Shown: positions 28,142 through 37,867, numbered from the stretch's first letter. The stretch: 64,000 nt of DNA from Psychrosphaera sp. B3R10 (GCF_018861025.1 NZ_JAHKQH010000019.1:308055-372054), one strand, 5' to 3'. Translations and numbers: made by a program. The notes: a model not told the origin generated them from the letters alone.

Positions 28142-30787
28142 TTACTGACTACACGTTTCCGGGTTGCCACCTTTAACAAGGCAAGCACCTAACGTATTGT
28201 CGCCAATCTGAACTGAAGCACCGTTACTTAAGAAATAGTAATTCATCATTAAGTTCAGGTCTTGGTTTAATAGCGCGTACAGTGTTGGGTAATTACCACC
28301 TAAACTCGTCGCAGGAGACAATATTGTACTGTGAGATCCTGCCGTTAGACGGACAATACCACTTACCGAACCACTAGAGTCCATCATTGATTCAGTTATC
28401 GATTGCAGACCAATTGAGGTCGCTAGACCGCTTGTTCCTGCCATAGGATTAGTTGCTACGGAGTTTGGAACAACTAAATCTGATGGGTTGTCACCACCAC
28501 GGTCAATATCGCCAACCATTTCAATCATCAATACTGGTGTTTGGGTTGCCGCTAACAAACCTGCATAGTTTGTTGGGTCAGTGGCTTCTACAATTGCCTG
28601 TGCAGCAAATGAGAACTGAGCAAATGCGGACGCCATTCCAGCTTTTTCAGCGTCACTTGCTGAGGCTACAAATGCATTGTAGGCACAAACCAAGGCAATA
28701 TTTTGATCAATAACTTCAAAGTTTTCGTTAAGTGCCGCGCCACATGATGGCTCTTGAGCAACAATTAATCCATAGTTAGCAGGTTGTAAATTTAGCGCCA
28801 TAGACTGGCTTAACTCATTGCCCAAACCATAAATAACTGACGCCTTAACTAACGGACTAAACGACGCTGATTCCAATAGGAAGTTAACTAATGAACCGCC
28901 ACCGTTGGCTAGGAAAGAGGCGTTAATTTTATAAGCCGCATTTATCGCTGCATCAGTTGCTGCATCACCAGTATTCGCTGGCGTATTAGCTACTGCAGTA
29001 AAAGCTGTACCTGTAATCGCACCCAGTGAGTGTCCCATGTAATAAACTCGAGTTGAGTCGATTACACCGGCATCTGGAGGTGTTACACCGTCTTGCGAAT
29101 ATGCCGTTACATCAGCCATTGCATTAAGTGATAAACGAAGTCGTAACGCATCGGCTACCGATTGACGGCCGTTATCACGCGCCGTTAACAAACTTTGTAA
29201 GTTTAAGTAATGCGTAGGGTTTTCTGTTGATGCATTAATAACAACACCATCATCTGTAAAACCACGACTACCATGCAAAGGATGGTCTATCGCTACCGTA
29301 GCAAATCCGAACATAGATAAGAAACCTGTCGCGGCTAGCATATCTTCTTTTTTGCTTGTAATACCGTGTTGTAAAATAACAACTGGCCAACCTGCATCTG
29401 GTCTACCAGCAAGCGGCGTTAAGCCTTGTTCTGCTCGTATGGAGTTAGCATTATCCAGATTAGGAAGGGTAATTTGTACATCAACAGTTTCCATACTCTT
29501 AACTTTAGGTACAGGATTGTACTTAGTTAAATGACGTTGAGTATCAATACCAAAATCTGCCAATCCAATTTGCGCACTTGAACACAATTCGTGATTATCA
29601 CCAGTATTCGCTGAAAGTGCTACAAGTTGGTCTTGAGTAAGTGATTGCAACATTACGCCACTATCACATGCCGCTTCCCAGCGTCCCGTTAATGGGCTGC
29701 CTGTTTCAGCATTCTCTAGGTAATAAGGCATGCTAATTTGAGCACCATATACATCAGCAGATGAATAGAGCTTGTAAGGCAGTGATTCAGGATCATTTTC
29801 AATAGCGCCGGCTTGAGCAAAGGCTTGAGCGACGTTAAAACCCTGTGACAACATCAAAGTCGCAACGCTTGACGGGTCAGCCGCAGCCATGCCCGAAAAT
29901 TTCTGTGCGTTTAACAATTTTGTTATCTGAAGTGGATCCGTTCCCGGTACACCTGCTGATTGCACAGTAAATACTTGGGTATAAACAATCGCGTCTTTAT
30001 TTGCGCCAAATGTATCAGCAAGTGTGTTTTCGAAATTATTAAACATTGTTTGTAATAATCGAATACCAGCTTGAGTTTCATTTAATTCAGACGCTGTTAG
30101 ATCAGGATGTACAATAGGAAGTGTATTTATATCTTGTTCTACCGACGCGTAGGTCGAAGAAGGATTTAATGGATTACCATTAGAGTCTTTAATTTCTTTA
30201 GTTAACGCCACAGCATATGACTTGCCAGCTTTAAGCGGCTTTAACGGAACAACGGCGATGTTGCCACCTGACAGTGTTGTTACATAATCAACGCCAAACG
30301 TTAGTCTTGCAGTGCCTTTACAGATTAGACCTGCTCTAGAAGCATCCGCACAATCTGGGTCTGAAAGTTCAGGAAACTTAACAACTTCATACAATGCAAC
30401 CGCATCACCAGACATTATAGAGGTTGCGTCCAACGTCACACCTGAGTCATACGCAAGTTCAATAGTGAATGGGTTTTGAGTACCCCATCCGTCTAAGGCA
30501 CCCAATGCAGAAGCTGGGCTTGCCCAATTGACAGATTCACCGGCAGCTTTAGAAGCAACTTCTTCTGGCATTTCCAGAGTGAAATCTTGTGTGCCACTAT
30601 AGAGTAAATCATTTGGAACACTCAGTTTGCCATTTGAAGGGTCAAACACTACCGATACTTTAGGTTGCGGTTCGTTTGCTTCAACTAGTGACGCTGAATC
30701 TTTTTGAATATTTTCTAACGTTGTATCGTCACAGGCAGTGAGCCCTAGAATACTCGTTACGGCTATACTTATTGCTAATTTTTTCAT
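28142..30787 (-). CDS. VolA/Pla-1-type surface lipase lipoprotein
   Basis: 881 residues with a lipoprotein signal ending GLTACDD (Cys19). The N-terminal region (VFDPSNGKLSVPNDLLYSGT) is the domain of bacterial virulence-factor lipases. The C-terminal alpha/beta-hydrolase domain has nucleophile Ser587 in YMGHSLGAITG. Relatives (VolA of Vibrio cholerae, Pla-1/cef lipases) are surface-exposed lysophospholipases that release fatty acids for uptake. It is a single gene with its own terminator. Confidence 0.9.
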   Translation of the reverse strand: MKKLAISIAVTSILGLTACDDTTLENIQKDSASLVEANEPQPKVSVVFDPSNGKLSVPNDLLYSGTQDFTLEMPEEVASKAAGESVNWASPASALGALDGWGTQNPFTIELAYDSGVTLDATSIMSGDAVALYEVVKFPELSDPDCADASRAGLICKGTARLTFGVDYVTTLSGGNIAVVPLKPLKAGKSYAVALTKEIKDSNGNPLNPSSTYASVEQDINTLPIVHPDLTASELNETQAGIRLLQTMFNNFENTLADTFGANKDAIVYTQVFTVQSAGVPGTDPLQITKLLNAQKFSGMAAADPSSVATLMLSQGFNVAQAFAQAGAIENDPESLPYKLYSSADVYGAQISMPYYLENAETGSPLTGRWEAACDSGVMLQSLTQDQLVALSANTGDNHELCSSAQIGLADFGIDTQRHLTKYNPVPKVKSMETVDVQITLPNLDNANSIRAEQGLTPLAGRPDAGWPVVILQHGITSKKEDMLAATGFLSMFGFATVAIDHPLHGSRGFTDDGVVINASTENPTHYLNLQSLLTARDNGRQSVADALRLRLSLNAMADVTAYSQDGVTPPDAGVIDSTRVYYMGHSLGAITGTAFTAVANTPANTGDAATDAAINAAYKINASFLANGGGSLVNFLLESASFSPLVKASVIYGLGNELSQSMALNLQPANYGLIVAQEPSCGAALNENFEVIDQNIALVCAYNAFVASASDAEKAGMASAFAQFSFAAQAIVEATDPTNYAGLLAATQTPVLMIEMVGDIDRGGDNPSDLVVPNSVATNPMAGTSGLATSIGLQSITESMMDSSGSVSGIVRLTAGSHSTILSPATSLGGNYPTLYALLNQDLNLMMNYYFLSNGASVQIGDNTLGACLVKGGNPETCSQ

Positions 30788-31004
30788 TTTTCTCCCCAGG
30801 TCCTATTTTTTTTATTATCCGTTTGTAGGTACGGCTTTAATTATGGGACTTTCTAAACAGCTTAGACCAGTTAAAGTTACATGAGAAATTTAATTTTAGC
30901 TAGTCCCTAAATAAAAATTAAGAATAATAATTTTGTAACGATGATTTTATTAAATTGAAGAGGTAATATGTCGGCCTTTGATAAATAGAATTTTATTGGC
31001 CGAA

Positions 31005-31754
31005 ATGAATCACGTAAGTTTTAAACCCGCAGCAAACGAACTCGACGGTAAAGTCATCTTAATCACCGGAGCCGGTGATGGCATTGGCAGACAAGCTGCC
31101 TTGACCTACGCAAAACTAGGTGCTGAAACCATATTATTAGGTAAAACTGTTAAAAAATTAACGGCTGTTTACGACCAAATAGTCGCGGAAGGTGGCAAAG
31201 AACCCGCTATAATTCCTCTCGATATGAAGGGCGCAACGGTTAAAAACTATAAAGATATGGCCCTAACTATTGAAAGTGAATTTGGTAAATTGGACGGATT
31301 ACTTAACAATGCGTCAATTTTAAATTCGTTAAATCCCATCGATCATATCTATGAAGATGCGTTTGATAAAGTGATGAAAGTGAACTTAAAGGCGACGTTA
31401 TTTTTGACTCAAGCATTAATACCGGTGCTAAAAAAGGCCGATAAATCATCCGTTATATTTACATCAAGCGGCGTTGGTAAAAAAGGTCGTGCATTTTGGG
31501 GTGAATATGCAATTTCAAAATTTGCAACAGAAGGCTTAATGCAAACAATGGCGGATGAATTTGGTCATACAAATATTCGTACAAATTGCATTAACCCAGG
31601 GGCTACAAAAACAACCATGCGTTCGAAAGCCTACCCTTCTGAAGACGTATCCCTGCTCAAGTTACCAGAAGACATTATGCCAACTTATGTCTATTTAATG
31701 TCTGATCAATCAGTTGATGTTAATGGCGAATCACTAGACGCTCAACCCAAATAG
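31005..31754 (+). CDS. yciK: YciK family short-chain dehydrogenase
   Basis: About 249 residues. It has the Rossmann glycine motif ITGAGDGIGRQAA, NNAS, and the catalytic Tyr-x3-Lys in GEYAISKFATEG. The tail (INPGATKTTMRSKAYPSED, ending LDAQPK) matches E. coli YciK. I prefer the ATG at 31005; an in-frame TTG at 30978 is possible. A good ribosome site (AGAGGTAAT) instead precedes an out-of-frame ATG at 30968 that makes only six codons. The substrate is unknown. Confidence 0.85.
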   Translation: MNHVSFKPAANELDGKVILITGAGDGIGRQAALTYAKLGAETILLGKTVKKLTAVYDQIVAEGGKEPAIIPLDMKGATVKNYKDMALTIESEFGKLDGLLNNASILNSLNPIDHIYEDAFDKVMKVNLKATLFLTQALIPVLKKADKSSVIFTSSGVGKKGRAFWGEYAISKFATEGLMQTMADEFGHTNIRTNCINPGATKTTMRSKAYPSEDVSLLKLPEDIMPTYVYLMSDQSVDVNGESLDAQPK

Positions 31755-31762
31755 CAAAAACG

Positions 31763-33028
31763 TTAATTGTTACAACTTACGATAGGCATACGATTAATCC
31801 AATCGTTTATCAGTTTAATGCCTTCTAAATGAACACTATGTCGTCCAATGGGCGGCATAATGTCTTTAGCGGTCGTAACCGACATTCGATAAGGCAAAAT
31901 AGACTGCTCTGCATTCCCTGGCACAATGTCATATGAAAGATGATTTAGGCCTCCGTCATATCCAGGCGGCTTTTTACAAATCCCATGTTTGATTGATGTA
32001 GCGTCGCGCCAGTATTCTAATCTAAGCCCTGAAATGCCCCCAAATCCGCCGTCTTGATGACAATGAGCACAATTAACGTCAAGATAGCCTTTGGCTGCTT
32101 GATCAAGTTCAAGGTCAGTGACTGGAAATTTAGGTACTGTATTTGTCGCTGCAATGTCTGTCTCATCACCTGACAACAACCCATTAATTTGCATGTTTCT
32201 AAGTTGCGTTTCTGACTGGTTAGCTAAAGGCCAATTTAAAAAACGGGCTTTTAAACCAATGGGTAAAAACACCAACTCATTTGTGTCCGTTTCTTTTTGA
32301 TGGCAATTTTTACAGGTCGTCTTAGACGGAATTTCATAACGAAAATCTATTGTTTGCTGTGCGTTCGTCATAACTACGTCAACCAATGCACCATACTTAG
32401 TTAAAATAGCGTCTTCACCATCGTCGGTCCATTTAAACGGCAACGCGACCCAACCATCGGTGCGTTTGATTAATAATCGAGTTTCAATCAATCGTTCGTG
32501 TTCTGCGCCTCTAATGGCCGTATCAAATGGCATAGCAAATGTCTTAACTAAGACAGTTCCTAAAGGCATTTCAAAAACGTCGTCAAAAGAATAGGTCATT
32601 TTTGTGTTTTCAGGTAAAAACACAAAACGATATTTACTTGCGTAATCACTAAATAGTTCAGCCGACAATTGATAATATTGCCCTGCTCCATTTGCATCAT
32701 ATTGTGGTTGTTTAATGTTCTTGAATAACTTGTATTGGCTTAACAAATTACAATCCGCGTGACTAAGCGCATCCCAATTTACGCTTGTTGAATCTTGCTG
32801 ACAGTCTGCTGGAGACGCCAAAGCTAAACGCGCGAGTTTCTCTTCTAGCGTTTCTACCGCGTTCTCGTCATCGTCATCATTTTCATCTTCATTTTCGTCG
32901 ACAGCGGTGTCGGTGCCGTCCTTTGGCACATCGACCACATCTTCTGGTGGTGTTGTCTTCGATGTTTCACCACACGAGAATAGACAAAAGCACATGATAA
33001 TATAGAAAATAAGGTGTGATTTTTTCAT
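31763..33028 (-). CDS. Diheme c-type cytochrome lipoprotein (SO2930-like), second copy
   Basis: 421 residues with a lipoprotein signal (MCFCLFSCGE, Cys19), a very acidic linker (about residues 35-60) and the SO2930-like domain. It has two heme-binding sites, CKNCH at 239-243 and CAHCH at 320-324. The family is of unknown function and is found beside a parallel beta-helix protein in other marine bacteria. This copy is shorter than its upstream paralogue and lacks the calcium-type repeats. It converges with yciK. An envelope electron-transfer role is inferred from the hemes and lipid anchor. Confidence 0.85.
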   Translation of the reverse strand: MKKSHLIFYIIMCFCLFSCGETSKTTPPEDVVDVPKDGTDTAVDENEDENDDDDENAVETLEEKLARLALASPADCQQDSTSVNWDALSHADCNLLSQYKLFKNIKQPQYDANGAGQYYQLSAELFSDYASKYRFVFLPENTKMTYSFDDVFEMPLGTVLVKTFAMPFDTAIRGAEHERLIETRLLIKRTDGWVALPFKWTDDGEDAILTKYGALVDVVMTNAQQTIDFRYEIPSKTTCKNCHQKETDTNELVFLPIGLKARFLNWPLANQSETQLRNMQINGLLSGDETDIAATNTVPKFPVTDLELDQAAKGYLDVNCAHCHQDGGFGGISGLRLEYWRDATSIKHGICKKPPGYDGGLNHLSYDIVPGNAEQSILPYRMSVTTAKDIMPPIGRHSVHLEGIKLINDWINRMPIVSCNN

Positions 33029-33034
33029 AAATAA

Positions 33035-33055
33035 AAAGCCCTTTTTAAGGGCTTT
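33035..33055 (-). terminator. Terminator-like hairpin overlapping the ribosome site of the second cytochrome
   Basis: AAAGCCCTT and AAGGGCTTT enclose TTT, and the minus-strand transcript continues TTTTTAT directly into the ATG at 33028. The only Shine-Dalgarno-like AAGGG is the 3' arm of the stem. It can act as terminator, attenuator or translation block. Confidence 0.7.
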
Positions 33056-33061
33056 CCAATG

Positions 33062-34576
33062 TTAATCGCTCGTACAGGAGCTGAGATTATACGGCGCACT
33101 ATTGAGGCGACTAATCCACTCCCCAATTAACAATACCCCTTCCTTATGGATTAAAGAACGGCCAATTTCTGGCATTCGAACTTTGGCCTCATTTGAGTCC
33201 ATACGTGCATAAACAATTGACTCAACTGCGACACCTGGCTCTATGTCATATCCCAATCCTTCACCACCATAAGCAATGGGTTGTTTACAAATACCATGTT
33301 TGTTTTGCTGTGAATCAAAATCTCGCCAATATTCGATGTGGAAACCTGTATTGCTTGCACTACCTTCAGGGCGATGACAATGTGAACAGTTAATATCAAA
33401 ATACCCTTTGGCAAATACCATTAACTCGCTACTTTCTAATGTCAGTACCGAACTGATGTCTTCGTCTTTAAAGTTTGGAATAGACTTAATAGTTGATAAA
33501 TCGGATGGTGCACCGGTTAACATACCTTCGGCAGACCATTTTGCGATTTGATTTTTTGTTTCATCGTCATAGCTGAAATCATAGTTAAGTAATCGCGCTT
33601 TTGGTCCAATAGGCGCAAACCTTGAAGTGCCATCGACAATATTTCCGGCAGAATCAAGATCGGTTAATTGGTGACACTGTTTGCAGTCACTTCTCGCTGG
33701 AACAACATATGTAAAGTCATAATCTTCGCCATCATGCTTAACTTTTGTATTGGCTATTTGCTTACCGTATTTAGCCAACTTCGCATCGGTACCGTCTTCA
33801 TTCCAAACATAAGGTAAGGCATCCCAACCGTCATCACGATGGATCAACAATCGTGTTTCAATCAACGTTTCGTTTTCGAACCCTCTGCTTGCCGTGTCTG
33901 CTGGCATTGAAAAGGTTTTAACTAATATAGAACCAACAGGTAAATCAAACACTTCATTTTCGTTATAATTTGCAGTTGTTCCGTCTGGCATCACAACAAA
34001 TCGATATTTTGTCGCGTAATCAGTAAAAAGCGGTATGGATAAATCATAAGGTAACGAATTTGAGCCTAAAATCCCCTCAGTCGGGTTTGTCATATCGCTA
34101 AATAAATTGAAAGCAGATAGATATTCGCAATCTTCCTCCATTAGAGCATCAAAATTGACCTTGTCACTATCTGGCGTACATAAACCAGAATATTTCAATT
34201 GCGATTCTAACCAAATGTTCTGATCATTTGGTGCGAAATCAATATTGTCACCATAACCATCTTCATCTGTATCAACAGTTTCAGTTGCATCATTCGGAAA
34301 TGCATCGGCATTGTCACCAACTCCGTCGTTGTCAGTGTCAGTTGTTTCTGTTGCATCGTTCGGGAATGCATCTGCGTTATCGCCAACACCATCGCTGTCA
34401 GAATCTTTTGTTTCTGTCGCATCATTTGGAAATGCATCGCTACTATCAGCAACGCCATCATTATCTGTATCAATTATCGCAACGTCTTCTTTTCCATCTG
34501 GATCAGAACCACCGCCACAGCCGGTTAAAGACAGTCCACCTAAAATAATTATTGTGAGTAATTTTTTATACATCAT
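33062..34576 (-). CDS. Diheme c-type cytochrome lipoprotein with thrombospondin-3-type repeats
   Basis: About 505 residues. It starts at the ATG at 34576 with AGGTGG upstream; a GTG three codons earlier is less likely. Lipoprotein signal ends LSLTGCGGG. Next come four acidic repeats of 22 residues (DxDxDGxxDxxDAFPNDxxE), a calcium-binding thrombospondin type-3 pattern. The SO2930-like domain follows, with heme sites CKQCH at 298-302 and CSHCH at 397-401. It is paralogous to the downstream cytochrome over its whole C-terminal part. The repeats probably form a rigid calcium-bound stalk that holds the heme domain off the membrane (inference). Confidence 0.87.
   Translation of the reverse strand: MMYKKLLTIIILGGLSLTGCGGGSDPDGKEDVAIIDTDNDGVADSSDAFPNDATETKDSDSDGVGDNADAFPNDATETTDTDNDGVGDNADAFPNDATETVDTDEDGYGDNIDFAPNDQNIWLESQLKYSGLCTPDSDKVNFDALMEEDCEYLSAFNLFSDMTNPTEGILGSNSLPYDLSIPLFTDYATKYRFVVMPDGTTANYNENEVFDLPVGSILVKTFSMPADTASRGFENETLIETRLLIHRDDGWDALPYVWNEDGTDAKLAKYGKQIANTKVKHDGEDYDFTYVVPARSDCKQCHQLTDLDSAGNIVDGTSRFAPIGPKARLLNYDFSYDDETKNQIAKWSAEGMLTGAPSDLSTIKSIPNFKDEDISSVLTLESSELMVFAKGYFDINCSHCHRPEGSASNTGFHIEYWRDFDSQQNKHGICKQPIAYGGEGLGYDIEPGVAVESIVYARMDSNEAKVRMPEIGRSLIHKEGVLLIGEWISRLNSAPYNLSSCTSD
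34235..34470 (-). repeat. 66-bp tandem repeats coding for calcium-type motifs
   Basis: The cytochrome gene contains about three and a half near-identical units of 66 bases, each coding 22 residues with the DxDxDG pattern and AFPND. The high DNA similarity between units suggests recent expansion and possible length variation between strains. Confidence 0.8.
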
Positions 34577-34587
34577 CGGATCCACCT

Positions 34588-34614
34588 AAAAAAAGGGGGT
34601 CTCCCCCCTTTTTT
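34588..34614 (-). terminator. Strong hairpin between beta-helix and first cytochrome genes
   Basis: AAAAAAAGGGGG (34588-34599), loop TCT, then CCCCCC and TTTTTT: an eleven-base stem with a run of T on both strands. It would terminate much of the transcript coming from the beta-helix gene just before the ribosome site of the cytochrome gene. Confidence 0.8.
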
Positions 34615-34639
34615 GTTCATCTATTGTTTCAAATTAAAA

Positions 34640-37600
34640 TTAGTCGTCTGTTTTACACGCTACAGATGTCGTATCATCAATGCCACAACCGTAAGTTGTC
34701 CCATTAAATTCAACATCGTAAACCGGTAAAGCGTCATGACTACAATCCAACAATGACTCACTCATAGTAAAGGTATATTCACTGCCTGTCGTTGCTGGTA
34801 TTACACCTGTGAAATCAAATACAGTACCAACCAATATATTCTGCATTACACCGTCTTTCATGTAACCATTATTCTGTGAACATATGGCATCGTTAGCGGT
34901 AAATGCAGCTTCACCCATATCAGCTATCGCCCCTATATTTGCCAGGTTTTCACCTAAACCGTCATATAGGATCTCAGGATATCGGCCATTGTAGCCAAAG
35001 AAGCCAGTTACGACGTCATCAATCAACGCACCGCGAGGTCGAGTAGCATTCATAACCATTTCATTGTCGTGCATATTAATTGCTCTAGGAACTGGTCTCC
35101 AACCATCAAAAATAACGCCACCGAGTCCAGCCGGATCGGCATATTTTGCAAAGTCTGGTTCGGCTAAGAAGTAGCTCGATACTGCTATTGCATAAGATTC
35201 GTTTCCAGCAATTACATTATCAAATATTTCAACACTATTTGTACTTAGCACTATCATGCCCGAACCTGGAGGTGCGATATGCACACCTGCTGGGTTACTA
35301 CTTGCATTTGCAAAGTTGTCGGTATTATTTGCAATGGATACGTTATTAAAGATACGAACTCCATTTCCGTAGTTACCATTACCAATCGGTAAATCAAATA
35401 TCAAGATACCTGCGGTGTTCATATATGCATAGTTATCATAAACATCGGCATTTTTTGAGTTTTCAATTTCAATACCAGCGACATTTGCAACCGCAAAATT
35501 TCGTCTAACAACGATATCGGTTGACTGACCGACATAAACACCTGCGTCTGCGGAACCGTAACTAAAGCTGTCTTCGATAATTACATTTGACGTTTCTACA
35601 GGATATAGACCATACGCGCCATTGTCTTTGTCTGGAACACCAGGCCAAATTGTACCGACGTGGTGCATGTAGACACCGTCTGTTTTAGTGACTTTAATGG
35701 CGTTATTATTGGAATCCAGTACTGAGAAATGTGCGAGTTCTAGATTTGCACCATTTGAAATAAGGAAGCCGTCTTTAGCTACGCTCGCACCTTTATAGTC
35801 TAAAATGGTTTTGTCTATACCATGACCCATAATCGTAACCGCAGATAAATTACTGTAATCCGCTAAATCTATGTTAAAGGTTTGATCCAGAACAAAACGC
35901 CCTTCAGGCATTACCAAAACAGCATGTGTTGGGGCCGTAGCAGCTTGATCTGCTGTATCTAGCGCTTCTAAAACAGCTTCAATTGGGTAAGTTGCTGAGT
36001 TGCCATCACTCGGCGTGGTAAAATCGAGCATAATTGCACCATCAGGGATGGTGACTGCCATTTCGTCTAAACCATAGTAAAAAGCAGTATCTGAGTCAGC
36101 GTTCATTGGATAAGCATTATCAGGAACGGCAATCGTTAACTCATCAACACGAGTTGGAGCTGGTGTTGCAGCGGTACAAACTTCGCCCATATCATCAACG
36201 CCACAACCCATTTCAACACCATCAAATTTTACAGTGTAAACAGGCAGTTCAGTTAATTGACAATTAAGTAGTGATTCACCAGTTAGGTCAATTTCAAACG
36301 ATGGGAAACCATTTCCTTGCATAATTGCAAAAGCGTTTGATGCCGTTGTGTGGTCAAATAATTCGCCAACAGTAGCGCCGCCATTATTTGTTGCACAAAT
36401 TTGCTCATTTGCTCTAAATGGCAATTCGCCCATTGGCTGAAGAATAGAATTTTCAGCTAAGTTTTGGCCAAGACCATCATATAAAATTGCAGGCATTAAA
36501 CCGTTAATTCCAACAAAACCATCAATGATGGGTAAAGAAGGATCTTCAAGCAGTGCACCATTTGGGTTTCCACCAGTTTCAGCAATTCGATTGTCGTGAA
36601 CGTTAATACCGCGTGGTACTGGTTTCCAGCCGTTCGCGATAACTCCGCCTAGTTGGTTTGGATCAGCATATTTTGTAAAATCTTGTTCAGCTAAAAAGTA
36701 ACTTGCAATCGCAATTGCATACGAATCATTTCCAGAAATGTCGTTATCAAAAATTTCTACATTTCTAGACGCTAACACTATGATCCCAGATCCAGGAGGT
36801 GCGATATGCACACCTGCAGGATTTGCGCTGGCATTAGCAAAGTTTTCAGTGTTGTTTGCTATCGACACGTTATTAAATATACGCGTACCATCACCGTAAT
36901 GATTGTTACCGATAGGAAGGTCAAAAATCAAAATACCCGCGGTATTCATAAACGCATAGTTGCTATAAACATCAGCGTCTTTGGAGTTTTCAATTTCAAT
37001 ACCAGCAACGTTTGCTACGGCAAAGTTATTTCTAACGACTATTTTTTCTGACTGCCCGACATAAACACCGGCATCAGCTGAACCATAAGAAAAGCTATCT
37101 TCGATGATGACATTTTTGGTTTCAACTGGGTATAAACCGTATGCGCCGTTATCTTTATCAGGTGTACCAGGCCATATCGTGCCTAAATGATGCATATAAA
37201 CACCATCGGTCTTTGTGACTTTAATGGCGTTATTGTTTGAATCTAAAACTGAGAAATGACTTAACTCTAAGTTAGCCCCATTTGATATGAGGAAACCATC
37301 TTTAGCGACACTCGCGCCTTTATAGTCAAGGGTCGTTTTATCAATACCGTGACCCATAATCGTGACGGCTGACAGATTTTCGTAGTCGGCTAAATCTATG
37401 TTGAATGTTTGATCTAACACAAAGTGCCCTTCAGGCATTACCAAAACAACTTTGGTTGGCTCAGTCGCCGCATCGTTAGCATCATCTAATGCTTTTAAGA
37501 CAACTTCGATTGGATAAGTTGTTGAATTACCGCCTGATGGAGTAGTGAAATCTAGCATTATCCCAGTGTCAGGAATAACAGCAGCTTGTGCATCAATACC

Positions 37601-37867
37601 ATAGTAAAACTTGTTGGCGCCTTCGGCGTTAAACGGATAATCACTCTCGTCATAAGCAATTGTCAAAGAATCAGTCACGCTACTTGTGTCAACATCAGGA
37701 ACCTGAGGTGCTGCTCCACCTGAGCCGGTGTATACTTTGTTTTCTGTGCTTACTTGAACTTGTTCGTCGATTAATGTTTCGACATCTGGTGCGCTATCTC
37801 CACAAGCAACAATTCCCGCTGCGACTGATAGTGCGACTATGGTTCTCACGAATGCAGTAGTTTGCAT
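34640..37867 (-). CDS. Lipoprotein with two tandem parallel beta-helix modules
   Basis: 1075 residues with a lipoprotein signal (AAGIVACGD, Cys22) and AGAGGGAGAGG before the ATG. Two copies of a ~500-residue module follow (about 67-567 and 573-1075). Each starts with DYPFN/AYPMN, then PEG(H/R)FVLDQTFNIDLADY, a right-handed parallel beta-helix (YGSADAGVYVGQS, NSKxADVYxNYA) and ends in a small Cys-containing tail (CGxDD). The modules are so similar that long runs are identical (SAVTIMGHGIDKT). Such helices bind or cleave polysaccharides; no catalytic set is recognised. It heads the cluster with two SO2930-like cytochromes, its known genomic partners. Confidence 0.88.
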   Translation of the reverse strand: MQTTAFVRTIVALSVAAGIVACGDSAPDVETLIDEQVQVSTENKVYTGSGGAAPQVPDVDTSSVTDSLTIAYDESDYPFNAEGANKFYYGIDAQAAVIPDTGIMLDFTTPSGGNSTTYPIEVVLKALDDANDAATEPTKVVLVMPEGHFVLDQTFNIDLADYENLSAVTIMGHGIDKTTLDYKGASVAKDGFLISNGANLELSHFSVLDSNNNAIKVTKTDGVYMHHLGTIWPGTPDKDNGAYGLYPVETKNVIIEDSFSYGSADAGVYVGQSEKIVVRNNFAVANVAGIEIENSKDADVYSNYAFMNTAGILIFDLPIGNNHYGDGTRIFNNVSIANNTENFANASANPAGVHIAPPGSGIIVLASRNVEIFDNDISGNDSYAIAIASYFLAEQDFTKYADPNQLGGVIANGWKPVPRGINVHDNRIAETGGNPNGALLEDPSLPIIDGFVGINGLMPAILYDGLGQNLAENSILQPMGELPFRANEQICATNNGGATVGELFDHTTASNAFAIMQGNGFPSFEIDLTGESLLNCQLTELPVYTVKFDGVEMGCGVDDMGEVCTAATPAPTRVDELTIAVPDNAYPMNADSDTAFYYGLDEMAVTIPDGAIMLDFTTPSDGNSATYPIEAVLEALDTADQAATAPTHAVLVMPEGRFVLDQTFNIDLADYSNLSAVTIMGHGIDKTILDYKGASVAKDGFLISNGANLELAHFSVLDSNNNAIKVTKTDGVYMHHVGTIWPGVPDKDNGAYGLYPVETSNVIIEDSFSYGSADAGVYVGQSTDIVVRRNFAVANVAGIEIENSKNADVYDNYAYMNTAGILIFDLPIGNGNYGNGVRIFNNVSIANNTDNFANASSNPAGVHIAPPGSGMIVLSTNSVEIFDNVIAGNESYAIAVSSYFLAEPDFAKYADPAGLGGVIFDGWRPVPRAINMHDNEMVMNATRPRGALIDDVVTGFFGYNGRYPEILYDGLGENLANIGAIADMGEAAFTANDAICSQNNGYMKDGVMQNILVGTVFDFTGVIPATTGSEYTFTMSESLLDCSHDALPVYDVEFNGTTYGCGIDDTTSVACKTDD

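Noticed and set aside
34228..34589. Plus-strand ORFs with His/Leu- or Ser-rich repeats opposite the cytochrome gene
   Set aside because: Shadows of the 66-base calcium-repeat region; the minus-strand frame has signal peptide and heme motifs.
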